NCBI GenBank assembly: GCA_024704765.1
Contig: JAKMXF010000063.1
Coordinates: forward strand, 1 to 40,945
Reading direction: 5' to 3'
DNA length: 40,945 nt
Source of the DNA: Oopsacas minuta
Lineage: Eukaryota; Porifera; Hexactinellida; Lyssacinosida; Leucopsacidae
In this document: positions 9,601 to 19,504 of the stretch, one piece after another
How the letters are laid out: each line of letters starts with the position of its first letter
How positions within the stretch are numbered: the stretch's first letter is position 1
Made by a program: the position numbers and the translations under genes
Notes under the pieces: generated by a model
What the model was told of the DNA's origin: nothing
Database searches by the model: none
What the model saw: only the letters and a program-made list of their open reading frames with translations

Positions 9601-12600
9601 TATATAGCTACTGATTGTATATTATTTGAGATTTTGAATATTTTATATTGAATTGCTTTTATGAATTGTATATTTTATCCCAATTTTGCTAATTAACATT
9701 TCTAAAATGCTTCATTTAATTATTTGTAACAGGAGAGGTCCTATGAACTAACATACCCGGGGCAGGGCCTAGCTATGATTTTCAGGTCCGAGGCAAATGT
9801 CCTGTTTGCTCCCTCAGGGGCCGCCTCTGATTTGTAATAAATTTGACTTTGCTAGGGTAATTCTTGCATAGTCAAATAAGAATATCTGTTATTTGCTATA
9901 AATGTATCTCTAAATGTTATTAGAATGTTGTTACAATTTATGATTATTATCTATATTGGAGTTACACTATCAACAGCACAAGGCATGTAGGAGTATTCTA
10001 TCTTAATTAGCTATATTGTACTATTATTATATTATAGATCGCAGCATAACATTCATTCCATCAACACCTCTCTGTATCGAGAGAGGAAGTACAGATGATA
10101 TGCTCTGTAGTATCTCCTACTTCTGATAACTTTATTGACTCTACTGCTCTAATATCATTTAATGGTTCTACTTCTGCTATAACTACAACGATAGATGATA
10201 ACACTCTTGCTGGTGTAGACACTACCAGATACACAAGTGATACAGCTGGACTGACTATTAGTACTGACATACCAGGAGTAAGACTGACTATATCTGATTA
10301 CCAAGCTACTGATGGTGATATTGTGTTTGCATATCATGGAGTGTACAGCGGCCTCTTTGTTTCTGCTGCTTTAGTATTGATAGTCCTCAGGGATTAACTG
10401 GTTAGTTTAACTTATGTAGAAGATATTTTAGCTTATTGGAATTCTTCTTTTCTAGTCCCTCCTTCTTCTCCTCCTGTAACACTCTCTGAGCCTAATAATA
10501 ACTGTACTAACATTGTAATCAACTGGGCTACTCCTGATAGTGATAGAGATATTATAGAATACTCTGTGTATCGTAACAATACATTATTAACTACTACTAC
10601 TACAGATAATAATTACACAGATACTAATCAGCTGACTGTCAATACAGTATATGAGTACTATGTCACAGCTATCAGCTGTGCTGGTAACTCTACTCCTGGT
10701 GTTAATACTGTTAGTTTAGGAGGTAATATTTGTTTTATAAATATACTGATACTGTGTTTATTTATTTATTTGTTTACTTTATAGGTTATTCTACAAACAA
10801 CTCTCCTCAGCTGTTCCTCAGATATGATAACACTACCAGTATTCTCACTATCGATTGGGTAACTAATATTTGTATATCAGCTGTTTAATAACTTAATATT
10901 CTATTTATATTGTCTCTAGACTCTACTTCCGGTTATGACACCTCCTCTTCTTATGCTGGAGTATTCCCTAGATTTGATTTATAATCACACACAATCAGAC
11001 ATTACTCACCAGTTCTCTAACTCTACTACATTCCTATTACTCTCTTCTATCACTGAATACAATACATACATAACTCCACATAACTTCACTACAGATGATG
11101 GAGTAGTAACTAACATTACAGCTTGTATACAAATAATACAACAGTGTGGAGTATTCAATGGACAGACTATATGTTGATTCTTTAACTCAGGTTCGACTAT
11201 ATAGTAATCAATGACTCCTGTGCTTTTGCATTAATTACACTGGGCAACATCAATTTTATTCCTCAAATGAAAATATATTACCTAGACTAACTTTGGGATG
11301 TTGATTCCAAATCTGAAATCAGAATTGATCTATCACGTCAGGATTTCAAGATATGAAAATTCACGAAATTCGGATTTTGCATTGATTGGCACTATATTAT
11401 AAGGTACTATACAGTACAAGTTAGGCCTATTGTACAATTTTCTTTCCCAGCGAATTGTTGGTCAACAATGCATATTATGTACGGTTAATATTAACATTAT
11501 TTTGTAAATGTAATGTTCTATCTTTTGACAATTAATGCATTCTTGAGTGTCCTTGGCCATGGCTATAAGGAGGGGTTATTTAGCCTACTTGCGGGTGGAT
11601 TGTAGACTGTATCGATAAACCAACAACATTACTGTTTTGCAGAATTTTTAGTTTGTAACTGATTGTGTATTTAAGCTTTTTGTTTACAATGAATACGAGC
11701 AGAAGACAATGCACGAACCACCCAGATAACTTCTGCTATATTTGTGGAAAATTTACGCCGAAGCCCCAGCGAAGAAATATTGCCAATCGTGTCAAGATTG
11801 GCTACAAGTATTACTTTGGTTGCAAAGTTGGTGACCAAGACAAGAACTGGGCACCTCACATCTGCTGTACCGTCTGCTATGCCAGTCTAATCCAATGGCT
11901 TAATGGAAGGAGGAAATCCATGCCATTTGCGGTACCTATGATTTGGCGAGAACCTAAAAACCATACGTCGGATTGTTATTTTTGTACAACAAATATTGCT
12001 GGATTTTCGACCTCTATACCGTGATGGAATCGCGATATAGAGGTCGATTTAACCCAAACATGATGGGGGACAACTGCTGGTTTCTCCAGCGTGAAACTGA
12101 CACTGAACATGCTCGAAAGAGCAAGTGTATAAAGCACTTTTGAGAGGATACAATGTTATTTTTGTCTGGTTTAATCATCCTGGGTTGTGTTAAATTGTGC
12201 AAAATGATAATTCTGTTATTTTCACTAGCAATTACTGTGTTTATTACATGTAATGTTTTGTTCTGCACAGCCAAAATTAGCCAAAATGACAATTACGGGT
12301 TGTTGTGTGCATATGTCATATCTCAAAAACGTGACGTGTTAGAAAAAATCTAAGGCCAGATTTGGATTCAGCATGGCCATATTAGTCTAGGTAAACTTGA
12401 AACGAGCAAGGAATAAAAAATAAGTTGTAAAATGTTGTCCAGTGTTATTTGTATATTATCCATGGTATACATTTAGAGTATTCTTCTATATAACCTACTA
12501 CTGCCACTACTCACAATAACACTACTGGTGCCTCTATTGATAAATAATTTTACTACAACTGCATGTGAGTAGATATTTCCCTTCTGGCGCTTATTATTTT

Positions 12601-15600
12601 TGTGGAATTTTTTATATACATTTGTATACAATTTTTGAAAATACAAATGATTTGGGAAACTAATTATCCAAATTAGTTGCATTATCAGATGAGTCTTAAA
12701 TTATTATTATTCATAAGTCTTGGGGCATTATTCTAGCCCCTGCGCTTATTCAAGGAATATTGTGTATCTCGTTAATTGTGTTATACAGAATTATCACATA
12801 CACTTTATCCAATTTACTATATTTATTTATTCTTACAGTTAATACAACAAATAAACAATCAATACACAGCTATGAGGATATAGATAATCAAATGATATTA
12901 TCTTCTCCTATCCATCAACCCTCAGAGTCTCACTACACCCCTATGGCTTCATTATCTGCTAAGCAGATACCTCCTACGTATGCTAATTTGAAATAGAATA
13001 ATATATAACTTGAATTGAAATGTGTGTAGCTTATTTTATTTATATATTTGTTTTTACCGAATCTATATGTGTATATTTATTGTTTATTATGCAATATGAA
13101 TAACTAGCTGCTAATTCTAATAAATAATTATTTTTCTATAAATTTGAATTCTTCGTTTAGGTTACATTTAGTACAATCTTGTATTTACTGTTGTTTCAGA
13201 GCAGATTAATACAATTTGTGATTATTATCTGTATTGGAATTAAACTATCAAAGTACAAGGTAGGAGTATGGTTTCGTTTACCAAATGTGAAGAGTTGTCA
13301 GTTTTATCTTAACTGTAGCTTTAATCCTTTATTTTCCCCTTTGATATACCCATTATCCCACCAGTAGCTGTACCTGGTATTTTCTTGTTATTTGTATTGT
13401 TATTTGTTTAAATTTACACTTTTCCTCCCCCTGAATCAGTATCACATATACCAGCTATCGCATTAATAATATTTATTAGTTATTACTGCTTTCGGCTAAC
13501 CATTCAACGTTCGTGGATATTTCGTATCCGTGGCTGAGCACTACCAATACAATGCCTGCATCCCAGGAGCTGATATTATATCCGAACACTCTACATAGGG
13601 TGCATGGCAACCATCAGGATCTGATTTACACGATCGAAATGTAAAATCAGCAACACTAAGTCATTCTACATATTCTAAATGCAACTTTAAAATATTCGAA
13701 TATTCGTTAATTCGAAAAATATTTTCCAGGGACAGTTTGAATTAACGGTTGTCGACCGTATTTCTACTTGATACTTAATTATTCTTGCCTGTTGATTTTT
13801 CACCGATTAAACTAATAAGAAAGGAGTACATAGTTTAGCTTGTACCGAAATGCCCACGCAATGTCTGCTTTGCTGAAGAGTAAATTGGTAAAATATCTTA
13901 AACTCCTCTTGAATAGAAACAAAATGGCTGACGATTTTGTTGATATGTATCGACAAATCATTGAACAAGTAACAGTTGTATAGGTGTATGGTCGTTAATA
14001 GCAGGTATACCTTGATTTCTAACGTCAAAAATATGGGTCGTTGGTCGCGTTCAAGATGTTGCCGCTCATCGCAGGTCATCAAGTATTGTAAAAATATCCG
14101 TGCCGAGATATAGGGCCGTAAGAGGCAGGAAGTCGCTCATGGGAGGGGTCGTGCAAACCAAGTATCACTGTAGTGGATGTAAATACAGTGTAACCTGCAT
14201 AAACTAGCATTCATTGGGAGAATTTGTCAGTTTAGAATATTGTAAGATTTACCAGGTGAATTTATTTTGTCGGGAGCTATTTCCGATCAGAAATACTGTC
14301 GTATCATAGAGGTTTTCCGGATTATACAGGTGTCGGTTTATGAAGGTTCCACTGTATAATAAATCACTGAGTGATTCCAAATTTCCCGAAATATTATATC
14401 AAAGCAGGGTCTTTGCATCACGAGTGGCCAGCCAGATGCTGGTTCATAGTTGTCAACATTTTAAAAATCTATCCATGAGATTTCGTTAGGAACAGTTGAA
14501 TTTCTCAAGTTCTAAACGGATGGAATTATTGTAATAACTTCAAATTCCTCAGATAAATTTATAGTGAGAATGTAAATCAAAGTGATATTGTGTTCAAATC
14601 CGTGAGTATAACTTCGGAGCCGCGAGACTTCACAACTATGCTGGTTTGGCCAGCATTTGGTTGGCTCAGCCAGGTTAGAATAAAACCAGTGATTCACTAA
14701 ACCTAGAATCTTATGCCATATCAGTAGCTTAGATCATCAATCACATAATACCAACTAAGTTCGAACTTAGTGCTTAATTTCTTAAAGGATACGGCGGCTG
14801 GTGACTATCGCTGTCTATTTAGGAGAGTTTGGGAAGGTAACGAGAATTAGAAGAATCTGGAGTTGGGGTTTATGCAGGATAAGCATGATAACATTATGCT
14901 TTACTTTTATTACACAATAATTTCAAGGAAAGTTTGTCGAAACAGTCAACATTTCCCAATAATTATCACAAGTCATTACGTCGAATAGAAATTATTTGAG
15001 TATCTACGTTCTTTGAGGGTAACTTGATCAAATATTCTAGAACCCTTCATGGAGATAGCTAAAGTAATCACTAATTCCTCTCAGAATAATTTCAACCTAG
15101 TACAGTGGATTGACCTCCCAAAGTGGGTGGGTGGGGGCAAATATGATATGTGTGCTTTGGACATCACAGCCAAATGAACCTCCCAAAGTGAGGTTTGGCG
15201 AGGGTCGCAGGCAATTTGAATGATATTTATACAAAAAATCAATAGGTATGGAGGAAGGGTCTGTTTCGAAGATCTTAGGCAATTGAATCTTCAAAAGTGG
15301 ATTATATACCATAACTGGGGTAAAGCTAGGGTGTAACTAACATTGAGGCAGATGAGGCAGTTAATCTCCATTATTTAGACAAATATTCATCCTTGCCTCC
15401 TCGCTTTGGAATCTCTAATTACGCCCCAGTAAAGACAAATCTGAACAAAAGGTCGAGAAAATTCGAATGTCAGAAGTGGGATATTCCCAAAGTGGAGTGT
15501 TAAGTTTCGCAAATGCTTCCCGGACACCCTACTTTGGGAGCTTCAACTGTAATCTGCATATGAACTCAAGGATTTTAATGCAAAAGTAAATTAAGTGATT

Positions 15601-17561
15601 TGGAGCCAATCGCGCGGATAAAGTCGAACGTTAATCCATAAATAACGTACGGACATTTTGTGATAAAACACCATTGCATCAGGGTCATCCTTACTACCTA
15701 GAATAAGTCTTTCTAGTGTATCTTGTACTTCTTCACAATTTTCGTCCATTTCTCTTTCCAATTTTAGTTTATATTTCTATAAGAATAGAAGCAGTAACTG
15801 ATATGTAATAGCACAGAGATGCAGCAGTTTGGCCGTAACATGTAAACAAGTGTGAGGAAATGGCATGACGTAAATGGGACAGTCACATCTGGTTGTTCCT
15901 ATTCTCAGAAAAATGTCAAAAACCCCGATAGTTAAAAATTTCCGCATTTGGTATGTTTAGGCTGGAGATAACTCAGCTAATGTTAGAATAATGCAAAATT
16001 TCAAACCATAAATTGAACAGTTAAAAGTCTTCAGGCCAGATGTAGTTTGCAAAAAATAAGGTATTAGAGTTCGACAAAAATTGACTTGGTCTGATCGAGT
16101 CAGAAGATTCTCCTGTATAGTTGTATTTGTGTACATAGTATAACTATTAGGTACAAGTAGCAGACGCGTAGCTACCATAGGGCACATGGGGCATGTGCAC
16201 CCCCAGGATTGGCCAGGGGAGGCGAGGGTATCTACAAGCTGGAGGACTGCCGTTGCAGAAAGAATTGGAGTAAACTTAATTTTCACGGCATAATCCCTGG
16301 AAATAGCTAAATCCCGGAAAAACCCCCGAGATTCCTGGTCGATCCCTAAGTAAAACTAACAATCTTAGACATCTTAAGATTAGTTATATTATACAAGCAG
16401 ATGTATGCATAGTCTAAGGATAAGGGATAGCTCAGGATAGATCAAAAAGTCTGTATTTTGGGCAGAGCCTCTAACCCCTCAAAAAGGCTCGCTACGCTCG
16501 CTTTGTGCACCGAAATTATATCCCTCTGGCTATGGTACTGAGTAGTACGTCTTAACTTAAATAATGTAACCTTTATTATTGATAGTTTCGCTTCATCTTT
16601 CTCACTAGACATTATGCTGCTCACGACCCTCCATGATGCTCGAAGTTCTCCGATTACATTCTTGCATGCAATAGAGAGTAATGATCTCTGATACAAATTA
16701 AGCCTCTCTCTATCCACTACGAACAGTCTCATGTACTTAGCCATATCTAATAGATGTTGTCATTGTAAGATGATTGAGAGAATATTTATAAGTTAAAAAA
16801 TACACAACCATTATAGTTAGAAAACTATAGCTGTGCGACAGCTCAGTGCCTCAAGTTAGGTTAAGTATCAAACAGATAAATTTCATTGTGCTTTTGGTCG
16901 CTACGTGACGGGATAAACTTGGCACTTGTGCCTTGTGTTTAAAATATAGCAGAAACTTGAAGATTGTATTATTCATAGTCCATCCAAAGTACATTCAGTG
17001 GTCTTCTGTGGTGGCACTGCATCTCTTACATGGCTTTAGGTTAATATTTCTGGGCATTTCGTGTATCGAATATTATGAAATTGTCAAAATATCGAAACTT
17101 GGAGAATTTTGATTTTTATGCAGTCATGATCACGCAATAATCCCATGAAGAGTTTACATTCCGCCAAAGTCATGACGTCAGAATGTGTGGCATATTGAAG
17201 GGTACCTGTGATTCAAATTTGAAACTTCTATCATGTATATTGGCTGAGCAGTGGTTAATAATTTTTCGAAAATCCAAAAAGGTGGCAATGACGTCATAAT
17301 TTCGTCATAGATGTGAATTTTCGTCCAGGAATTGAACTGGTCCGAGGCAGGCCCAAAATATCCCTGTATGCAAAAATCAGCCCCAGGAGTCTTCCAGTTT
17401 TTTAATGAATTCTGGAGATATAAACACATACGAGTAATACATAAATACATATATATATATATATAGATTAATTGCGTTTTAATAGTATAAATTATACCTT
17501 GGAATCTTTCTGTTTGTTCTGAAAGCTCAGCATTGTAAAGAACTTTTTCACAATCTTCCAT
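6426..17561 (-). CDS. Divergent 14-3-3 protein, five exons
   Basis: The exons, in order, are 17561-17498, 16746-16571, 15776-15655, 8115-7993 and 6636-6426. They join in frame to 231 residues plus stop, with intron phases 1, 0, 2, 2. 14-3-3 proteins are dimeric cytosolic adaptors that bind phosphoserine/threonine motifs. Landmarks: [63 protein letters not shown] and [16 protein letters not shown]. By alignment to human zeta, K49 (here K50), R56 (R57), R127 and Y128 are kept, as is the Asn of LLRDNLTLW, but Asn173 is Ser (S166). About seven residues are missing between helices E and G. Donors are mostly normal (AAG|GTATAA, AAG|GTTACA, GGG|GTAATG); exon 3 uses the weak AAAAT|GTCCGT. Canonical family length is about 245. 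The gene has no stops or frameshifts despite strong divergence, so it is probably functional. Confidence 0.88.
6910..7685. mobile_element. MITE/non-autonomous element, TACAGT ends (copy 1)
   Basis: The left end tacagtggaagtggtacctc and the right end ttggaggtttaactgta are inverted. The internal sequence resembles the element at 15101-15551: the ggtttggttgagccgcagg segment and the aggaaggatttgtattgaag segment recur. TA-flanked TACAGT ends suggest a Tc1/mariner-type MITE. It lies in the last intron of the 14-3-3 gene. Confidence 0.6.
7686..7992. other. Intron sequence without recognisable feature
   Basis: This is intron sequence of the 14-3-3 gene (between exon 4 and the last exon). No coding or repeat structure was recognised. 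Confidence 0.4.
7993..8115 (-). other. 14-3-3 exon 4
   Basis: The acceptor actttttctag is followed by G AAA GGA GAC, completing the ATG split after exon 3. It encodes [11 protein letters not shown] through PATSTIRL and ends GG|GTAATG. It carries the phosphate-binding Arg-Tyr pair (R127, Y128). Confidence 0.88.
8527..8885. repeat. Cluster of seven GTTCTTATAACCGG motifs, both orientations
   Basis: Exact or near-exact 14-bp motifs occur at 8527-8540 (reverse), 8563-8576 (one mismatch), 8580-8593, 8607-8620 (reverse, two mismatches), 8753-8766, 8811-8824 and 8872-8885. The spacers are unrelated. The mixed orientation allows several alternative hairpins. The cluster lies in the large 14-3-3 intron. 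Confidence 0.9.
9138..9310. mobile_element. 173-bp MITE, TACAGTGGAGTCTCC ends
   Basis: The left end tacagtggagtctccgaata and the right end gggagactccactgta are inverted repeats of about 16 bp, extended by cggac/gtccg. TA at each end fits Tc1/mariner target preference. It has no coding capacity. Confidence 0.85.
11177..11688. other. Non-coding stretch, intron of FN3 locus
   Basis: Between the second FN3 exon and the cysteine-rich ORF I see no coding potential and no clear terminal repeats. If the ORF that follows is part of an inserted element, part of this stretch may belong to it. Confidence 0.35.
11689..12024 (+). CDS. Cysteine-rich ORF of a widespread transposon-associated family, truncated
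   Basis: The ATG at 11689 encodes 111 residues. The spaced Cys/His motifs include [46 protein letters not shown] and [14 protein letters not shown] recall this pattern from high-copy uncharacterised proteins in arthropods and cnidarians that behave like transposon-derived genes. The paired CxxC sites suggest zinc binding. The family normally continues past the SDCYFC-x-x-NIxGF region. Here the frame ends shortly after it, inside a 12-bp inverted repeat (12007-12047), so the copy is probably truncated. It lies in an intron of the FN3 locus. Confidence 0.6.
   Translation: MNTSRRQCTNHPDNFCYICGKFTPKPQRRNIANRVKIGYKYYFGCKVGDQDKNWAPHICCTVCYASLIQWLNGRRKSMPFAVPMIWREPKNHTSDCYFCTTNIAGFSTSIP
12007..12047. 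repeat. Perfect 12-bp inverted repeat with 17-nt loop
   Basis: tcgacctctata at 12007-12018 pairs with tatagaggtcga at 12036-12047. It overlaps the stop of the cysteine-rich ORF and may mark the breakpoint of a truncated element, or act as a hairpin in an RNA. Confidence 0.8.
13195..13268 (+). pseudogene. Duplicated copy of the FN3-locus signal-peptide exon
   Basis: The segment acaatttgtgattattatct through caaggtaggagtatgg matches 9932-9996 closely. It includes the exon end and the following intron bases, but the donor here is a clean AAG|GTAGGAG where the first copy has an extra GCAT. An in-frame TAA replaces the Thr-Leu-Ser region, so this copy cannot encode the signal peptide. It indicates tandem duplication of a related gene followed by decay. 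Confidence 0.75.
13270..14183. other. Non-coding stretch in the large 14-3-3 intron
   Basis: No recognisable protein or terminal repeats. Open frames of up to about 90 codons occur on the minus strand but show no family motif. Confidence 0.4.
14184..14356. mobile_element. 173-bp MITE, TACAGTG ends
   Basis: The left end tacagtgtaacctgcataaa and the right end tttatgaaggttccactgta form an imperfect inverted repeat of about 20 bp. The ends resemble the other TACAGT elements in the window. It is non-coding. Confidence 0.75.
15101..15551. mobile_element. MITE/non-autonomous element, TACAGT ends (copy 2)
   Basis: The left end tacagtggattgacctccca and the right end tttgggagcttcaactgta are inverted with some mismatches. 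CTCCCAAAGT recurs internally. The interior is related to 6910-7685. It lies in the 14-3-3 intron just downstream of exon 3. Confidence 0.7.
15655..15776 (-). other. 14-3-3 exon 3
   Basis: The acceptor attcttatag is followed by AAA TAT AAA. The exon encodes [20 protein letters not shown] through DAMVFYHK, matching the helix D to E region of the family (KVFY-x-KMKGDY). It ends within the ATG codon at AAAAT|GTCCGT, a weak donor, but phase 2 fits exon 4 exactly. Confidence 0.82.
16571..16746 (-). other. 14-3-3 exon 2
   Basis: The acceptor tctattag is followed by AT ATG GCT, which completes GAT (Asp) with the G from exon 1. It encodes [10 protein letters not shown], then [20 protein letters not shown], through AKLSIIK. 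It ends AAG|GTTACA, phase 0. Confidence 0.9.
17165..17410 (-). repeat. Dispersed repeat also present near 23.2 and 24.0 kb
   Basis: Read on the minus strand, the 17410 to 17165 sequence matches two + strand segments. The part with ctggaagactcctggggctg and the part with gggatattttgggcctg match 24018-24150; the part with atgacgtcattgccacc through caatatgccacacattctg matches 23221-23350. The original element is split at the other locus. Its open frame is a repeat artefact that runs into 14-3-3 exon 1. Confidence 0.75.
17498..17561 (-). other. 14-3-3 first coding exon
   Basis: The ATG at 17561 starts [21 protein letters not shown], the family N-terminus (dimer-interface helices A and B). The donor CAAG|GTATAA gives phase 1. 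Confidence 0.88.
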
Positions 17562-18155
17562 GTGTAACAAATGATATTCAATAATAGGAAAATCCTTAAG
17601 TGGTAAAATTATGATCGTAAACCTGCATAATGGCATAATAGAAAATTGGTTAAGGTCATTTAGCTCGAAATTGTTTATAAATATAGATTGTATGTATTGT
17701 TGTAGCTCGCTACTGACTCTTGTGATCTTGTTGTGGGAACTATCGGCCTAAGCTGAAATCGTTGCTGGGCCACTGGGGGCATAATCGCTAGAGTTCTATA
17801 GCGACTAACATGGCTGTATCAACTCATTTTGAGTTGGCAAAAAATCTCATTTTTTGTCTACCAACTCATTTTTATAACTAAGAGTTAAACTCGAAATAAT
17901 GATTTTAAAACATTATAACTGATGCATTGCTGTTACCGCTGAAACAAAATACATTGTTACATCATTTCCCTAGATGATTCCCAATTCTTGGAACAGATAA
18001 TGTACTCACTTTTCATCTCTCCAGGACCGATTTGCGTTGTCAACTCATTCAACTCATTCAAAAATTGAGTAGGTTTTGCCAACTCATAATGAGTTGATAC
18101 AGCCCTGCATGAATGGCCTTTTTTTGCCAATATTCATCAATAACTTGACAACCTC

Positions 18156-19504
18156 CAATGCTATGGCCTATTGCGTGTAGAACTACTACCGTGGCAGAAT
18201 TACTACCTCTATTACTGGTACCATGGATATTCATAACAAGTGGCGGGATTACTACCTTACATAACAGAATTATTACCTTTTGATCATGACATGAAATAGT
18301 TAAACTCAATTCTTAGTTCTTATCACACTGATTATAATGCATTTTCAATGGTTTCTTGGTTTCTGGTCTAGAGTTATATTAATAGCAATATATATTCTAA
18401 AATAAAATATGAATTTGATGAATTACAACAGATACGTTAGACAATTAATTGACCATCAGGACACATTACTAAAAAACACAAATTATGAAATTCTGCCTGG
18501 AATGTCCGAAATAGTATATGTACACGCACATATTCACGAATATCCTTTTGCATTCCCTTCCAAATGTAATCTCTCCTGATCATTTCAGTTGTAGTATTGA
18601 TTCTACAATGTTCTGGATCATGGCATATGTGGAGGATTTGGGATACATCTTCAGTCTTAGGGCAGCGAAGCGATGTCGAAACACCATTAACAATAGTCTG
18701 GCTAATCTACGAGAAAATATAAATTACAAATTTGCAACTTCATTGTATAACTACACTTGTAGAGTTGATCATCTTCACCAAGTTGGTAATGTGATGCACG
18801 TTGTTCAAAATTGTGTCTCACAAATTGTGTAGCTGTTCTTAGATTGTTCTGAAATTCGGCGCGGGTGAAAGAAATTCACAAGCTTCGAACACTCAGAGGC
18901 ATCCATTATTCAGTAAGTAATTAAAATAAAGGAAATAATTGGACAACTTTTTCTCATACATCCCATGTCAAAGGAAAATCTGGTTTGGTACAACGAACTC
19001 AGTCCAATTTCTATACAAAAATACGTGGAAGAAAACAGTTCATACGAAAATGTAAATTATCTTGCTTATGCCTAGTTATGTAATATAACTTTAGAGCAGA
19101 AACAAAGAAATCATTGAAAAGCATTATTATCAGTGGGATAAGAACTAAGAGTTGAGTTATACGATTTCATGTCATGATCAAAGGGTAATAATTCTGTTAT
19201 GTAAGGTAGTAATTCCGCCACTGGTTATGAATATCCATGGTACCAGTATAGAGGTAGTAATTCTACCACGCAACAGGCCAAATCATAAAACAGACATATA
19301 GTACAGCCTCGACTTCCAATGCCCTGATAAGACATTTTGATATGATATCTCTGATGGTTATGACGCAATCTTGAAAATGACCATATATGGCATTATTCAT
19401 GATTGTGGAATATTCTATTGAGATATCGTATCAAAATGTATTATCAGGGCATTGGAAGTTGACTATATACTACATATTTGCTTGATCATTTGGCCATAGC
19501 ATTG
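18156..19504. mobile_element. Foldback element with about 225-bp inverted arms
   Basis: The left arm at 18156-18382 starts caatgctatggcc and includes ctggtaccatggatattcat and ttcttagttcttatcacac. The same sequence appears inverted at about 19079-19280, and the outermost 13 bases appear inverted at 19492-19504. The final part of the right arm is separated by an inserted palindromic MITE. About 700 bp between the arms contains a short + strand open frame (18518-18832) of unknown meaning. The arms are roughly 85-90% alike by eye. Confidence 0.85.
19287..19485. mobile_element. Palindromic MITE (copy A), nested in foldback arm
   Basis: The arms cttccaatgccctgataa plus acattttgatatgatatctc pair with gagatatcgtatcaaaatgt plus attatcagggcattggaag. 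The centre reads caatcttgaaaatgacc followed by atatatgg. A 4-bp tcat flanks it on both sides (19283-19286 and 19486-19489), a possible target duplication. The family also occurs at 23657-23955 and about 36915-37112. Confidence 0.85.

Larger units (their letters stand above)
9925..12996 (+). pseudogene. Ig/fibronectin-III receptor-like gene, probably decayed
   Basis: The apparent structure is as follows. Signal-peptide exon 9925-9982 ([19 protein letters not shown]), followed by a GC-type donor (CAAG|GCATGT) or a GT four bases on. Ig-like exon 10038 to about 10394. FN3 exon 10456-10722 ([20 protein letters not shown], then [25 protein letters not shown]). Exons from about 10784 to 10859 and 10920 to about 11176 form a second FN3 ([28 protein letters not shown]). 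Candidate membrane exon 12477-12564 ([20 protein letters not shown]). Tail exon 12839-12996 with YEDI, YTPM and YANL. The Ig exon needs a frame change between about 10060 and 10125, and another before its end to meet the phase of the FN3 exon; the second FN3 exon has no convincing donor. Decay or indel errors are both possible. YxxM and YxxL/I motifs suggest SH2-type signalling by analogy only. The gene lies opposite in strand within the large 14-3-3 intron. Confidence 0.6.

Noticed and set aside
10061..10337. Minus-strand frames opposite the Ig-like exon
   Set aside because: They are shadows of the + strand coding composition.
13807..14082. Minus-strand 91-codon frame with NDLSIHINK and EEFKIFY, weakly like the middle of 14-3-3
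   Set aside because: It does not fit the exon phases; exon 3 at 15655-15776 covers this region of the protein far better.
15044..15096. Minus-strand segment encoding [10 protein letters not shown], resembling the 14-3-3 DYxRYLAE motif
   Set aside because: The true exon with KGDYLRY was found at 7993-8115 with matching phase, so this resemblance is coincidental.
17178..17497. Minus-strand continuation of the 14-3-3 exon 1 frame
   Set aside because: It is intron plus dispersed repeat after the donor at 17497; the repeat recurs near 24 kb without the 14-3-3 part.
18518..18832. 104-codon + strand frame inside the foldback element
   Set aside because: No recognisable domain and no supporting splice or start context; mentioned only as part of the element.
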